Origin: Carposina sasakii
Lineage: Eukaryota > Arthropoda > Insecta > Lepidoptera > Carposinidae
Length of the DNA stretch: 64,000 nt
Assembly (NCBI GenBank): GCA_014607495.2
Contig: CP053163.1
Coordinates: 8,846,716 to 8,910,715, forward strand
Direction of reading: 5' to 3'
Made by a program: the position numbers and the translations under genes. Of this stretch, positions 45,748-57,596 are shown in pieces; within the stretch, counting starts at the first letter, position 1; each line of letters starts with the position of its first letter. The notes under the pieces were generated by a model, which ran no database searches, had not been told where the DNA came from, and saw only the letters and a list, made by a program, of their open reading frames with translations.

Positions 45748-46815
45748 GTCGATTCCGGCAGTCACAACTTGTTCTTAAACGTAATTAAACCTAAAATGTC
45801 AAAAGCTATTCTGGCAGTCACTTTTCTGACAGATTTAAATTGACGTTTCAACTTTTTTTTTTCAATTCACTTTAGGTTTATGCGTAAAAAGCTATTCTAG
45901 TGGTCAAGTTTTTGACATTAGAAGCGTAAAATTACTTAAGTTTATGAGGCATCTAAAACTTGGCGTTTAAATTATACTTAAAAATAAAGGCGTCTTTTTG
46001 GAGCCGTCAGCGCTTCAGCGAACATGATATGTTGTTAAAACGTAAGGTTATTATAATAATCGTTGTTAGAGAAGTACCAGAATGGTAAAAAAGACGACAA
46101 AATTATCCAGTTATTTTCCACTCCTACAAGAACTCCTTCTGTGCCAGTTTTATTTTGTTTATTTTGATGTTTTAAGAACATTAGACCCGTTTCCAATGTT
46201 TTCTACCAATTTTCTATACATTACTATCCCTCATAATCTGATATTTTTTTAACTAAAGACATGGACATAGACGCATGGTCCGTAGATTTCTTTGCCTTTC
46301 TTTCGGGATGAAATAAAAGTATATTTTTTTTTCTTTTATCAATCATTTTTTGCTCTTTCGTTCACTCTTTTTTTTGACGGCATATACTGGCAACGCAGAT
46401 TATTAAATTTACAAGTGTCAGCTTTTTAGGTTTAGGATAAAGTGTGCAGTCAGAATAGCTTTAGCGACTATGATTAAAAATTTAAACAACAATTTTATTG
46501 TTTTAAGCAGAAATGATAGGTTTTATCGTGATTTAAATGATGTTCCTTTTTTAAAGTATTTTGATCAAAATACATGAATTTACGCGTACAGTGAATTTAA
46601 ATTTACTAAAATACTCATTTAAAATTTAGATATTTTTACGTAAATTTCCGGTCACCAACCCGCCTGCCCAGCGTGGTGACTATGGGTAAATACCCCCCAT
46701 GGCAGACTTGTGACGTGCCCTGGGGGAGGCCTATGTCCAGCAGTGGACTGCAATAGGCTGATGATGATGATGATGACGTAAATTTAGGTTTAAGTGTGTG
46801 ACTGCCGGAATCGAC
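45748..46815. mobile_element. DNA element with GTCGATTCCGGCAGTCAC ends
   Basis: 45748-45770 is the inverse of 46792-46815. Subterminal copies of AAAAGCTATTCTGG/AGTCAGAATAGCTTT lie at about 45801, 45886 and 46448. No transposase was seen. An RTE fragment inserted later at 46648-46775. Confidence 0.6.
46648..46775 (+). mobile_element. RTE-type LINE 3' end, 10-bp target duplication
   Basis: ACGTAAATTT is duplicated at 46638-46647 and 46776-46785. Inside: GTCACCAACCCGCCTGCCCA, GGAGGCCTATGTCCAGCAGT, GGACTGCAATAGGCTG and a (GATGAT) tail. 5' truncated to 128 bp. Confidence 0.9.
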
Positions 46816-46819
46816 CACA

Positions 46820-48108
46820 ATATCGATGTTTCTTGTTGGAATTTCTGACGACATTACGAATATTGAATAGCCTCTATTAAGGTAGATAAAAATGTCTAAA
46901 GCCACCTGTTTTTTAATACAATACCTATGTCCTAGAAATAAATTACATTAATAATATTAATAGATAAATTAATATACCTATACGTTCCGTCTATCTTGTT
47001 CTGTAGCCTAAGAATAAATTAAAAAAAAATATATATCAAAGCTTACCCGTGTTATGATTCGATTATTTAAAATGTCTTTTTTCCCTTTTAATTCCACCCA
47101 AAACGTTTGCCCGAGGTATATTATGTAAAGATGTACGTACCTATACAGAATGATTTTTGGTCGTCAACGTTCCCGAAAACTACGGAATCTCCTCATCATC
47201 ACGATCATATTTCTCATATCATATTTACTAATAATAATATTCATTTACGAACGTTTCAAAAAAAATCTAGAAAGTTTACTGCAGTTTAGTTTTAACTCTG
47301 AATAACATATAATATAAACTGTAGTTTGTCAAGCTTGCTCATCATTCTGTGTCTCAGGCGTTTCAGTCAAAATCTGATCGAACAATTTTCGATAGTAAGA
47401 TGTTCTTAGATACGAATATAATCTATTCTGCGAATAAACAAGTCGGTCACAAAGGGGGAGGCTCAGACACAATGGACGTTTCTTCTCGGTCTGAGAACGG
47501 GCAATCGCTTTAGTATGTAGTTTATGTGCTTTGTACAAGCTCGGGTATTAGGCTATTGCTGGCTATAATCTGGTTAAAGGAAGCCTATACAATTTGCAGA
47601 TACATGCTTATAGACGGTTTTCTAATAATTTATTATGTTGGTTAATGGTTTTTGTGATTTTCATTATTATAAGCTTTTATTTTGTTTCACCTGTCCCGTT
47701 GTCTGTAACCAAATCTTGCAAGTTAAATTTGATTCACTTCCCGGTTACTGATTGCGCCGAAATTTTGCATGCAGGTATACTCGTACTCGTATATCGGATA
47801 ACGATGCAATATTATTATGACATAGACCTGATCTGATGATGGAGCTGGAAGGTGGTCATAGGAATTCCATAACTAAACGATGCAACCCCATCGAGTTTGG
47901 CTCGTTTGATTCGATCAATTCATTTTATTACAAGTAACAAATAATAAAAGCTTGTTTTTAAAAAGGTTTTTTTATACTGAACTTGTTCTACTCTCCTATA
48001 GTATAGCCATAAAATGATGTTTTGTATTCAGAGTTAAAACTAAACTGCAGTAAACTTTCTAGATTTTTTTCAAACTTATCGTAAATGAATATTATTATTA
48101 GTAGGCAT
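46820..48108. other. Mostly unique stretch with a MITE A end
   Basis: 47146-47213 is one end of MITE family A (CAGAATGATTTTTGGTCGTC, then CCGAAAACTACGGAATCTCC), after which the match stops. No other feature is supported; the frames at 47107, 47329 and 47594 are not recognised. Confidence 0.4.
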
Positions 48109-49130
48109 ACAGGATGATTTTTAGGGTTCCGTACGTCTGAATACAAAAACGGAACCCTTATAGGATCACTCGTGTGTCTGTCCGTCCGTCGCTTACAGTC
48201 AATTATCTCCGAATCTATTAGACCGATTAAGTTGAAATTTGGTACACATATCAATTCCTGTGACCCGAACACAGAGGTGTGACGTGAGCAGATGAAATCT
48301 GTATATGGGGGGTCATTTTTGGGGGAGAAGGGGAAAATTAAAAAAAAAATTCTGAAAACTGCATCGTGTGGCATATCAAATGAAAGGTCTTGTTGAGAAG
48401 ATCTTAAATGTATTTTTTTGTAATTTTAAAATAAATAGTTTCCAAGTTATTCAAGAAAATAGACGAAAATTGACCATTCCCCCCCCTTATCTCCGAAACT
48501 ACTGAACCTAAAATTTTGAAAAAAATACAGAAATTAGTTTTCTCCTTATAGATTATAGGAAAACCTATAAGAAGTCCATGATATTAAAATAACATGGTAA
48601 ATCACTCAATATTGTGCGTACCAACTTACATTTGCTGAGAACATATTTTTTAACTCCAATGTTAAGTTTTGTTGAATCGGTTTGTAAATGAATATTTAAT
48701 GACATGATAGGTAACATCGTACGGAACCCTCTTCACGCGAGTTCAACTCGCACTTGTCGGCTTTTTGGTCGTCAACGTTCCCGAAAACTACGGAATATCC
48801 TCATCATCACGATCATTTTTCTCCGTGGAAGTATACCTGGGAGGTGTCTAGTTTCCAAAATATTACGGTCCAAAGTTGAGTAAATAGACTGCGTTTTTCT
48901 GCATAAATGCACTTTGACGCGTGTAGCAAGATTTTTTCACGAGAATTAATTCATATCTGTCTATGAAAAAAGTAGCATAAACACTGGACACTATAAATTT
49001 CGCCCGATCAAGTAATTTAAAAAAAATCAAAAAAATTACATCGTTTCCCAGCATTATTTTTGGCAAAACTTACTTTATTTGATGTATATAGTGCGTAACG
49101 AAAAAAACACAATATAATATAGGTACACTG
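48109..49130. mobile_element. MITE family A copy split by another repeat
   Basis: The left terminus CAGGATGATTTTT is at 48110-48122 and the rest resumes at 48762 as TTTTTGGTCGTCAACGTTCC, continuing in register with 55009-55390 to about 49130. The insert is 48123-48761. The frames at 47988 and 48863 are shadows. Confidence 0.75.
48123..48761. mobile_element. GGGTTCCGTA-type interspersed repeat
   Basis: It begins AGGGTTCCGTACGTCTGAAT, contains ACGGAACCCTTATAGGATCA and CCGTCCGTCGCTTAC, and ends CGTACGGAACCCTCTTCACG, GAGTTCAACTCGCACTTG. I recall this as a very common lepidopteran repeat, class uncertain. It is inserted within the T-run of the MITE end. Confidence 0.65.
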
Positions 49131-49300
49131 TATAATTCAAAAACACCTTTGTATACTTATTTATACTTAGTTTAAATATTTTTATAGGACTAACTCCAAT
49201 TGTAATCGGGCCTAGGTTCCCGGAATAGGTACTTACAAAGTGTCAAGGATACACTCTGCGTAGGTACTCGTACTTATCTGGATCACCTACGGAACCTATT

Positions 49301-49598
49301 TTATCAATCTTTATTACCTCAGAAGCTCCGTGCATAAATATTCAATTTTTTTTTTTAGTTGGTCAGTTACTTTCCTATTTATAACAGAGATAATGGGATA
49401 ACCTACGAATATTGTAACTAATATTCAATAATTTACCCTATAATAACAGAAAACATTATGGAATAACGATATTTTTCCCAAAATCTGATTTAATGGTCAT
49501 AAAAGCAATTATTGGCCGTTACCAACAATCATGGATAGCATGGGACTTGATATCGACATTCGTATCTTAATTGCTTATTACAGAAATAAAACAAAGTA
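49301..49598. repeat. Direct duplication, left copy
   Basis: Almost identical to 50615-50887: TTATCAATCTTTATTACC, CAATAATTTACCCTATAATA, TTGGCCGTTACCAACAATCA, ending AATAAAACAAAGTA. The left copy has about 25 extra bases. Confidence 0.9.
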
Positions 49599-49689
49599 TA
49601 TGTTGCTAAGCCGTGTCCGACAGTAAGATGGTTATAGAGGAAGAGGTAGACATGAGAATAACGAGATGACGGTTAATAGGGATGAATGA

Positions 49690-50420
49690 AAAAAGAGTAC
49701 CTACATATTGAAACCCCAAATGATTGGGAACAGGGCAGGAAGAAGGAGTGTAATTTATGTTACCTTTAATAAGTGTTACATGGCTGTTTGCTGCCAAATC
49801 TCTTTATTCCTCCGAGGCGTGGTGCATGTACCGTTGCCACATACGCTACTCTGGATCGATTCCACCTCAAGTGCCTCCGATCCATCATGAGAATCAGATG
49901 GTCCACCGAGTGCGTAATACCGAAGTTTGCGAAGAGCCAATTATTTTGAGGCCTACTTAATGCGTCGGCAGCTTCGGTGGTGCGGTCATGTGTCTCGTAT
50001 GGCGGAGGAGAACCATGGCTAGAGCATCTTCTTTTCTGAATCTCTAGAGGAGGGCAAGCGGAAACGTCGGCGGGCAACTCCTCAATACAAAGATGTTCAG
50101 AAAAGACATGAAGAGATGCAAATAATCCATCTAAATGGGAAGTTTTGTCAGCACAACGACCAGAGTGGCGCAGGACGGTGATAAAGCAAGTACACGAGTT
50201 CGAGGAGCAGCGTCAAGCTGACCTTGACGCTAAACGTGATGAACTAAAGACTCGTCCTCCTGCTGCCTTATCTATAATACAATAATGGCGAGATAACCTG
50301 TCCTCTGTGTTTCAGGGCGAAGATTGGCTATGTAAATTAAGCCATCTCCGGCGCATGAAGGCCAACTTTTATCTAGAGTAGAATCGCCCCGAAATTGGTC
50401 GGAGTTCATCATTATCATCA
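49690..50420 (+). mobile_element. LINE 3' remnant (RTE/I-like C-terminus), heavily decayed
   Basis: In changing frames the plus strand encodes VTWLFAAKSLYSSEAWCMYR, LKCLRSIMRIRWS, then WRRTVIKQVHEFEEQRQADLDAKRDELKTRP and a Cys-containing end. This is the known C-terminal tail of widespread invertebrate LINE reverse transcriptases (LY-G-S-E-T-W, RLLERFH-x-RCLR-SI, EF-E). A TCATCATTATCATC tail lies at 50407. It sits between the direct duplications. The frames at 49606-50077 on either strand are shadows. Confidence 0.6.
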
Positions 50421-50614
50421 TATTGTCAGAGTAAAGTTTCGAAGCCTAGTCCTTTTCTCTTTTGTCAAGTGGCCTATTTATTAAAAATTATATAAATATA
50501 TGCCTCCTAAACTTCGTACACGGCTTAACGCAATATATATTTGCCCTTTAGTTAAATTTTACTTAGTAAGCTCGAGTTTTGGGAGGAAGTCGGTTTTTCG
50601 TTTTAAAAAAATTA

Positions 50615-50887
50615 TTATCAATCTTTATTACCATGTCAAGCTTGCATAAATATTCATACACAGTTACTTTCCTATTTATAACAGAAGTAATGGATAACCT
50701 ACGTAACTAATATTCAATAATTTACCCTATAATAACAGAAAACATTATGGAATAACGATATTTTTCCCAAAATCTGATTTAATGGTCATAAAAGCAATTA
50801 TTGGCCGTTACCAACAATCATGGATAGCATGGGACTTGATATCGACATTCGTATCTTAATTGCTTATTACAGAAATAAAACAAAGTA
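50615..50887. repeat. Direct duplication, right copy
   Basis: See 49301-49598. The two copies are 1.3 kb apart and in the same orientation. Confidence 0.9.
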
Positions 50888-51151
50888 GCTACTGTATCTC
50901 GGTCCACACGCGGGACCTCATTTAGAAATTGATTGCTCGAATGAATAGGGAATTGATTATTATTTTGAAATTAACTGTAATTATTGGCCTTAATTTATTA
51001 CCTTTAAAATTAATCTTCTGGAAATAGATTTTCTTTATGATTGTACCATTGATACCTACTCTGGTATGGTAGTTCCGATATTGACGGATTTCTCAGATTT
51101 AAATTTTCAATTATTTTTATAATTATTGAAGTAAAAAAAACGTATTTAAAT

Positions 51152-51255
51152 CTTCCCGGGCATACTGTACAAGTCAGTAGACGGACAAGAGGGTCTTGGT
51201 GTTTTGTAGGCGATGGGCTGATCTCTAGTGTTGAAACCTCATCAGGGATCGTGAT

Positions 51256-51286
<31 letters not shown>
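51152..51286 (+). mobile_element. RTE-type LINE 3' end, TATG family, internally deleted
   Basis: CTTCCCGGGCATACTGTACA, GGTCTTGGTGTTTTGTAGGC, then GTGATTATATGTATGTATG. It lacks the middle GGTGCCACTTCTGACC block. Confidence 0.75.
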
Positions 51287-51289
51287 TGT

Positions 51290-52406
51290 AACATGGTAAA
51301 ATAGTCACTATAGGATTTTTTGTCTTCATTTTAAAATTGGACGTAAAGTTGCCAATTTTAACTTTTTAATGGTAGGAACAAGTTGGCTGAATGGACTCTG
51401 GCATTATAATCACCTAATTCCTTTGCTGTTAAGGTTTGAAAAAAAAATACATCCACCAATGGGAGTCGACCACACCATCTCGGATTGAGAAGTTTCTAGA
51501 AGGTTTTGAGTATAATGCAAATCACATTCGAGTCTTTTTCTGATTTTGCTCTGAACCGTACAAATAACAAACGGAGTGACTTTCTATACCTTCCATTTTG
51601 CACTGAGTGCCACCTCATCTGAAGTCATGGCCGAAATAATTATTTAAAAATATAATCATGTAAGTATAGTGGAATATGTCTTTTTAGGCCATTTCTGGCA
51701 TTTGTCTCTAATAATTAGTCGTTAATTTTCTCGTTGTCCTCTTTCCTACCAGGTGTACGTGAACAAAGATATGTTTTCTTAATTTTCTGGCTGAATAACC
51801 GTAATCGAGAACAGATGGATATATAATTCCCAATTAATGTGAGTATTCCTTTTATTTCTGCTAGGCGAACATTAGTGTTTTGATGATTAGGTAGCTAATT
51901 CTGTTCTTTCTGTCTTTGTACTTTAGGGGTCCATAGGAAGATCTAAAGCCTAGGCAGTTTTAGTCTTAGTCGCCAAGGAAAGCTACCTATGCTCTGACAG
52001 TCGGACTATGCAGTAAAAACCTGCCACGTGCTATGGGGCTGCTACTTGGAGATCTTGTCACAGCTTGACTAAGACGTCTCCTCGGATACATGGACCATGG
52101 GAAGTAGTTTTCTAGTTCATTAATACCGTGTACTCTGAGTTGTGGATTTAACTTCATATTTGATAGCCACGTGGTGAACAAATACCACCCTAGCGGTTTC
52201 TGGCAGTAGGATCTGTACCTTAAATAGTAAATTAACCAGAAACTTTATGTAATCTATCTGGCCTTTAGCCTCAAATCCTAATTGTTAATTTATTAAAGTG
52301 TTCTAGGTTACTTTTCAATGCATAACTAAATAATTTAAGTCTGTTCACGCACCATGTTTGTTATTCAATAGCTCTTCAAGCTAAATACCATTAGTTACCT
52401 TTCATT

Positions 52407-52410
<4 letters not shown>
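51290..52410. other. Unique stretch, no gene seen
   Basis: The frame at 51987-52181 (minus) has no known domain. Nothing else was recognised. Confidence 0.35.

Positions 52411-52480
<70 letters not shown>
52411..52480. repeat. (TA)35 microsatellite
   Basis: Uninterrupted TA dinucleotides for 70 bp. Confidence 0.98.
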
Positions 52481-52482
<2 letters not shown>

Positions 52483-53096
52483 TAGTATAATAATAAATAT
52501 ATTAATAAGATATTCTATATATAGGAAACTTAAAACTATTGCATATGATGTAAATCTATACATAGTATAAAATGAAGTTGCGAAGGGCGCCCAAAATGTG
52601 TTTGTTACCTAGGATCTCAAAAACTACTATATCAATAGCTATGCGGTTTTCAATAATGGAAAGAAGACATTCCAGGGATTCTATAGGTGTATAATTTAGG
52701 TGTACCTACTTAAGAAATTATTAGAGGAATCGTAACAGTTATCAGACGGACGGAAGAAAAACGAGCTTTTTGGAGGCTTGCATTGCGTGCGCTGCTGAAA
52801 TAACTCAAAATACAGAATAACAATGTATGGGGGAATTATTCTTCTCAAAAAGTTCTATAAAAAAGTCTGCGATAGCATATGTCTATCCTTTAAGGTTTAG
52901 CCACAATAACGATTTTAGTGGTGTTCAAGTTTAATTTACGAAATATCTTATTTTTCAATTACTCGATGTTCCTACCGACATAGACCAATAAACATAAAAC
53001 AAAATGCATATCAAATTAAAGCTGATGAAATGAGGATTCCGAATATATACATATCATAACACTTTTATGTTAATATTAATACACAAGATGCATTTA

Positions 53097-53290
53097 CAAT
53101 GCCGAGGGCAGAGATGGCGGCGGCGGCGGCTGCGTTCCGTCGTTGTGTCAGTCGGTCGGTCCGCATAGCACGACAGTGGCGGCGAGTGGCGGCGCGCGGC
53201 GGCGGCGACGGCGGTGGTGGGGGTGGGCTCATGTTGAGGTGCGCGACCCGAACGGGCAGACACGTGAGGGCAGACAGCGTTGATGGTTGT
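53097..53290. promoter_or_regulatory. GC-rich CpG island-like patch
   Basis: About 190 bp of CGG/GGC-rich DNA (GGCGGCGGCGGCGGCTGCG, GGCGGCGCGCGGCGGCGGCG) in an otherwise AT-rich window. Open frames exist on both strands (53099-53302 plus; 53054-53263 minus), but they are explained by composition. The usual reasons for such a patch in an insect genome are a 5' UTR/first exon or a promoter. Confidence 0.3.
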
Positions 53291-53892
53291 GTCGAATTAT
53301 AAACTACAGCTGTAAAAGTCGAATATCCGAGCGAAGCCGGAACCGCGGGCTGCTAGTGTGGTAATATTAGAGAGTAGGACACTGATATGTACCTTCTGCA
53401 ATAAATTTAACTGCAAAAAGGTCTGGCGCCCTGGGAATAATCTTTTTATAGTCTTTGTTCTGCCCACTAGATAACTGGCCGGTGAGTACCAATCTTTTTT
53501 CAAGCAACACCCACTTGGAAAAATATTGTTACAATGTATTTGGTAACAATTCTCCCCTTACATGATAGGGACCAGAATTAGTACCGTAATAAAATAAACA
53601 CCATGAATTAGTGTGCGACGTTGCATTACGTACGAGTAGGTACATCTATTACATGCATGTAAATGAAGAGGCATGTAAGCGAATATTCATGAACGTGGGC
53701 ATGTTATTGTATAGGACATACTTTCCTGTGTCTAAGACACAATTAAATTCTATGTTAACGCATGATTATACATACATACATATAATCACGCCTGTAAATG
53801 ATTATAAATTTCGTAATATTCCCAGGTAATGTAGGTACACCAGTACGTACCTCTTCAAAACACATAAAACGAGCAAACATTTTTCGTGGTGT

Positions 53893-54165
53893 ATTCATCA
53901 TCATTATCATCAGCCTATTGCAGTCCACTGCTGGACGTAGGCCTCCCCCAGGGCACGCCACAAGACTGCCATGGGGGGTGGTTGCCCATAGTCACCACGT
54001 TGGGCAGGTGGGTTGGTGACCGCAGTTTGTATTTTGGACTATGTTGTCAACACGGGAGGCGCTGCTGCCCACCTCCCGGAAACCCTTAATCGCCTCGTAC
54101 GATACTCACGGGCAGATATGGAGTGGTAGAAATTCTACTCTGCTGGCACCACGCGTCTAGATACA
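53893..54165 (-). mobile_element. RTE-type LINE 3' end with target duplication
   Basis: CGTGGTGT at 53885-53892 and 54166-54173 bounds it. The (ATC)n tail is at the left, then CAGCCTATTGCAGTCCACTG, CACGTTGGGCAGG and CCACCTCCCGGAAACCCTTA. This copy is fuller than the one at 12560-12796. The frames at 53755-54089 are shadows. Confidence 0.85.
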
Positions 54166-54203
54166 CGTGGTGTTTGCATAAACAAACAGTATTACTTGTT
54201 ATA

Positions 54204-54447
54204 AGTACATACATACATACATACATATAATCACGCCTTTATCCCTTACGGGGTAGGCAGAGCACCAAGGGCTGATAGAACCACATGGTGCCACTTCTGA
54301 CCAATTTTGTGGGTATAGTTGAGATGTACAAGTTAGGTTAGCAGTGACAGGTGGTCAGCCCATCGCCTACAAAACACCAAGACCCTCTTGTCCCTCTACT
54401 GACTTGTACAGTATGCCCGGGAAGAGAAGCAGCTGTAGTATTATACT
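54204..54447 (-). mobile_element. RTE-type LINE 3' end, TATG family
   Basis: (TACA)n tail at the left, TCACGCCTTTATCCCTTACG, GGTGCCACTTCTGACCAATT, TATGCCCGGGAAGAGAAGCA, ending GCTGTAGTATTATA. A tail-only piece of the same family lies at about 53765-53790. Confidence 0.8.
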
Positions 54448-54449
54448 TT

Positions 54450-55008
54450 TTTTTTTCACTCCCAGAGCAGCATAGAAGATGTTGTTATAAGTAATCTGTT
54501 AATTATGATATTTTCCATGTCCTACATATCAATATTTTCTAAGGAACTCGGGCTTTTCTCAGGCGATAAGCTAGCAACTTGTCACTGATCATTAACATCT
54601 GTCCCACTATGATCCTGAAGTTTTGGCTACCCCATTTCAGTTGGCAAACTTCTTCAAAAAACACAAAGATAAAATTAAAATAGCAAGAAGTATACTCATA
54701 TTGGCAATTTTAAAAGTATCATTTCCTACAATAAAGTCTGTGAATATCACATTTGCAAACACGTTATCCCGAAAATGTAACAGAGAAGGGTTCTAAGTGA
54801 TGTAAATAAATCCAACAAGAAGACGGCAATACGCCTTGTTGAGCTGCCCTGAGGCGGTAGTGTGTACCCATGAAGAATAGTTCTGAAGAATAATATAAAT
54901 AGGCCGCCTAACTGTATATGTACTGCGCGATGTACCTAAAATGAATCTTTTTGAGTTATATTTCTCTTTGGTATTTTATTGTAGGTATATGATTTATGCG
55001 AAGTTATA
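54450..55008. other. Unique stretch
   Basis: Contains TCAGGCGATAAGCTAGCAAC, shared loosely with about 44975. Otherwise nothing was recognised. Confidence 0.35.
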
Positions 55009-55390
55009 CAGGATGATTTTTGGTCGTCAACGTTCCCGAAAACTACGGAATCTCCTCATCATCACGATCATTTTTCTCCATGGAAGCATACCTGGGAAGT
55101 GTCTGGTTTCGAAAATATTAGGGTCCAAAGTTGAGTAAATAGACTGCGTTTTATCTGCATAAATGCACATTGACGCGTGTAGCAAGATTTTTTCACGAGA
55201 AATAATTAATATCTGTCTATGAAAAAACTAGCATAAACACTGGACACTATAAATTTCGCCCGATCAAGTAATTAAAAAAAAATCAAAAAAATTTACATAG
55301 TTTCCCACCATTTTTTTTGGCATAAACTTACTTTATTTGATGTATAGAGTACGTACCCTTCGTTAAGGGTGGCAACGAAAAAACACCCTC
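55009..55390. mobile_element. MITE family A, full-length copy (382 bp)
   Basis: Starts CAGGATGATTTTTGGTCGTC and ends ACGAAAAAACACCCTC, flanked by TA at 55007-55008 and 55391-55392. Same length as the inverted copy 8325-8706. The frame at 54941-55138 is a shadow. Confidence 0.8.
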
Positions 55391-55989
55391 TATGTAGGTA
55401 TTATATGCAAAATTTTAAGAAGATTTGTAAATTAATAAAGTGTAAAGAGCAAAGGACTATTCGATTTACATGCAAAAAATATTGTTTGTCTGATTTTACA
55501 TGTAACACTACCGATTGGCGCCTTCTGATTTCTTAAACGAAAAGAATGGATAAGAAATACTTCCAATTAAAAGTCCTAAACACCCAAAATGAACAAACCT
55601 TTAATTAATTCCGTGAGATTCAATTTAGTTCGCGATAAAGTTTGTAAAAGCTGAAGTTGACTGAGAGTTTATTAGCTGTTTTACAGGTGTAGGGCAGCTG
55701 CCACTCTCGATATTAATTCCTGATGAATCTCCCGGAACGGATCTCACCGGTAATCCGAATTTTAATGACTGAGACAATAAATACAATTTACATAATGTTA
55801 CTATGTAGATCTACCTAACTGTATGTGTGTTTTACACAGCGCACACACATATCTCCTGCGCACCTGGCTAATAGAGAATGGCTAATGGATTTATAGAGGC
55901 TCCGAAGAGATTGGCCGCCTTGACCAAAATGGTCGGAGACATTATATTTTATAGTACAGAATAGTCTATCGCAGGAAACATTATTAATG
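55391..55989. other. Unique stretch
   Basis: Nothing recognised. Confidence 0.35.
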
Positions 55990-56420
55990 TAGATAGATAG
56001 ATATAGATAGATAGATAAAATTCTTTATTGTACTACAGCAAAAAACACATGTACAAGGGCGAGCTTAATGCCTTGCAAGGCATTCTCTACCAGCTAACCT
56101 GGTTACTTATGAATATCATCTGTTGGTAGCATTATCAGAGATGTGGATAAGAAAAACAATACATTCATCTAACATGACATATCATTACATTATAAATAAA
56201 ATAGTATTAATTTATTGATAAAATTATACTAATAATAAAATAACATTTAATTTAATTGATAAAATTATAATTAATACTTACTATGTCAGAACAGAAACGA
56301 AAAATAAATAAAATTAAAAATGCCCAAACAAATTTCACACGGTTACGAATTCTGCCTTTTCAGGTAGAACTCGCAAACTTTGACCTTAAATACCTTAAAG
56401 ACCTCCATAATAATGTACAT
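55990..56420 (-). mobile_element. LINE 3' UTR with (GATA)n tail
   Basis: Repeated GATA at 55994-56022, then AAATTCTTTATTGTACTACA, CATGTACAAGGGCGAGCTTA and ATGCCTTGCAAGGCATTCTC. I recall this as a lepidopteran LINE 3' end. No RT frame remains, and the 5' boundary is uncertain. Confidence 0.5.
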
Positions 56421-57596
56421 AAAACTATATCCACTCTAGTATTATTATTAATGTAATATTATTATAATCGTATACCTACTGTGGTATAACGAGTAACTTT
56501 TTTTTTTTAATAAAAAATTACTCTTATCTTTAATATCGTATTTTTAAACTTTAAGCTGGCTTTGATATAATTTTAATGAAGCAACGGGATTTCAAGAATT
56601 ATTAATTTATCACCAGCATAATCCGCTGGTAGTCACTGGATAGCAAAAACGGGAGATCAAGCCTTGTAGCGTGCTCTAGGGAAGGCCTACATCCAGCAAT
56701 GGACTGCAATAGGCTGACAACGACATAGGTAATATTTTATATACAGGAGGTTTCTGCAAAACTTGTAAGTACTGTAGTAAAAACTCTTACTGTGTGCTCA
56801 TAGCACCGGTAATAACTGAAACTGCGTTTTTTGTAAAGCTTATTGCTCATGTAATTTAAAATAACATAAATTTTGAATTATCATATAGGACTACAACAAT
56901 ATTTATATCATAGATTGTTTAAATATCAATAATTTGAATTTTTTTTTAAATTGGCTTGAATTCGCTACTGCTTCATAGCTACAGCGACGCTTGCATGGAA
57001 ATATTTATCACATGTTATAAGTTTGTGGTTGTACGTACTTCAGTCTCTAAATACCATTCATTCAAAAACATCAAAATATTATATGCGGTCGCATTGAGAA
57101 ACCTCCTTCTTTTTTCAGTCGGTTAAAAAACATAAATAAATTTCGAGCCAAGTCCAAGGTCAATCTCGATTTGTATGGCCAAGATAGACTTCTTATATAA
57201 CTATACTCGTAGGTATAATATTCCGTATTTCAAAGAAATCTTCCGTCGCACTTTGGTTTGTATTAATATCTTCCTACACCTGTGATCGCTACGGTAAATA
57301 TTATTATTTCATATTACTCCTGAAGATGAAATGTTTCCGGTATTGATTTACATAATAGTAATAATAGGTATATATATTAAGCATTTCTATTCCCCCATCT
57401 ACTTACCTTTCCTTGTACCTAACAAGCTATTACTTCCGATGTAATTAGATTTGATTACAAAATTCATTATTTTACTACTAATATACGAAATCGTTATGTT
57501 TATACAGAGCTTTTGATTATTTTGATTATTATAATTACGACTGCTTATATACTTTTATAGTAATATTTTTACATATTGTTTTGTCACTAATCTATA
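56421..57596. other. AT-rich spacer with one RTE tail scrap
   Basis: 56668-56712 is a short RTE tail (GGCCTACATCCAGCAATGGA, then CTGCAATAGGCTGACAACGA). Nothing else was recognised. Confidence 0.4.

Noticed and set aside
49301..50887. Pair of LTRs around a retrotransposon
   Set aside because: No TG...CA ends, no primer-binding site, and the sequence between is a LINE remnant, not LTR-element coding DNA.
53099..53302. Alanine/glycine-rich open frame as a protein
   Set aside because: It is explained by CGG/GGC composition; equally long frames exist on the other strand.
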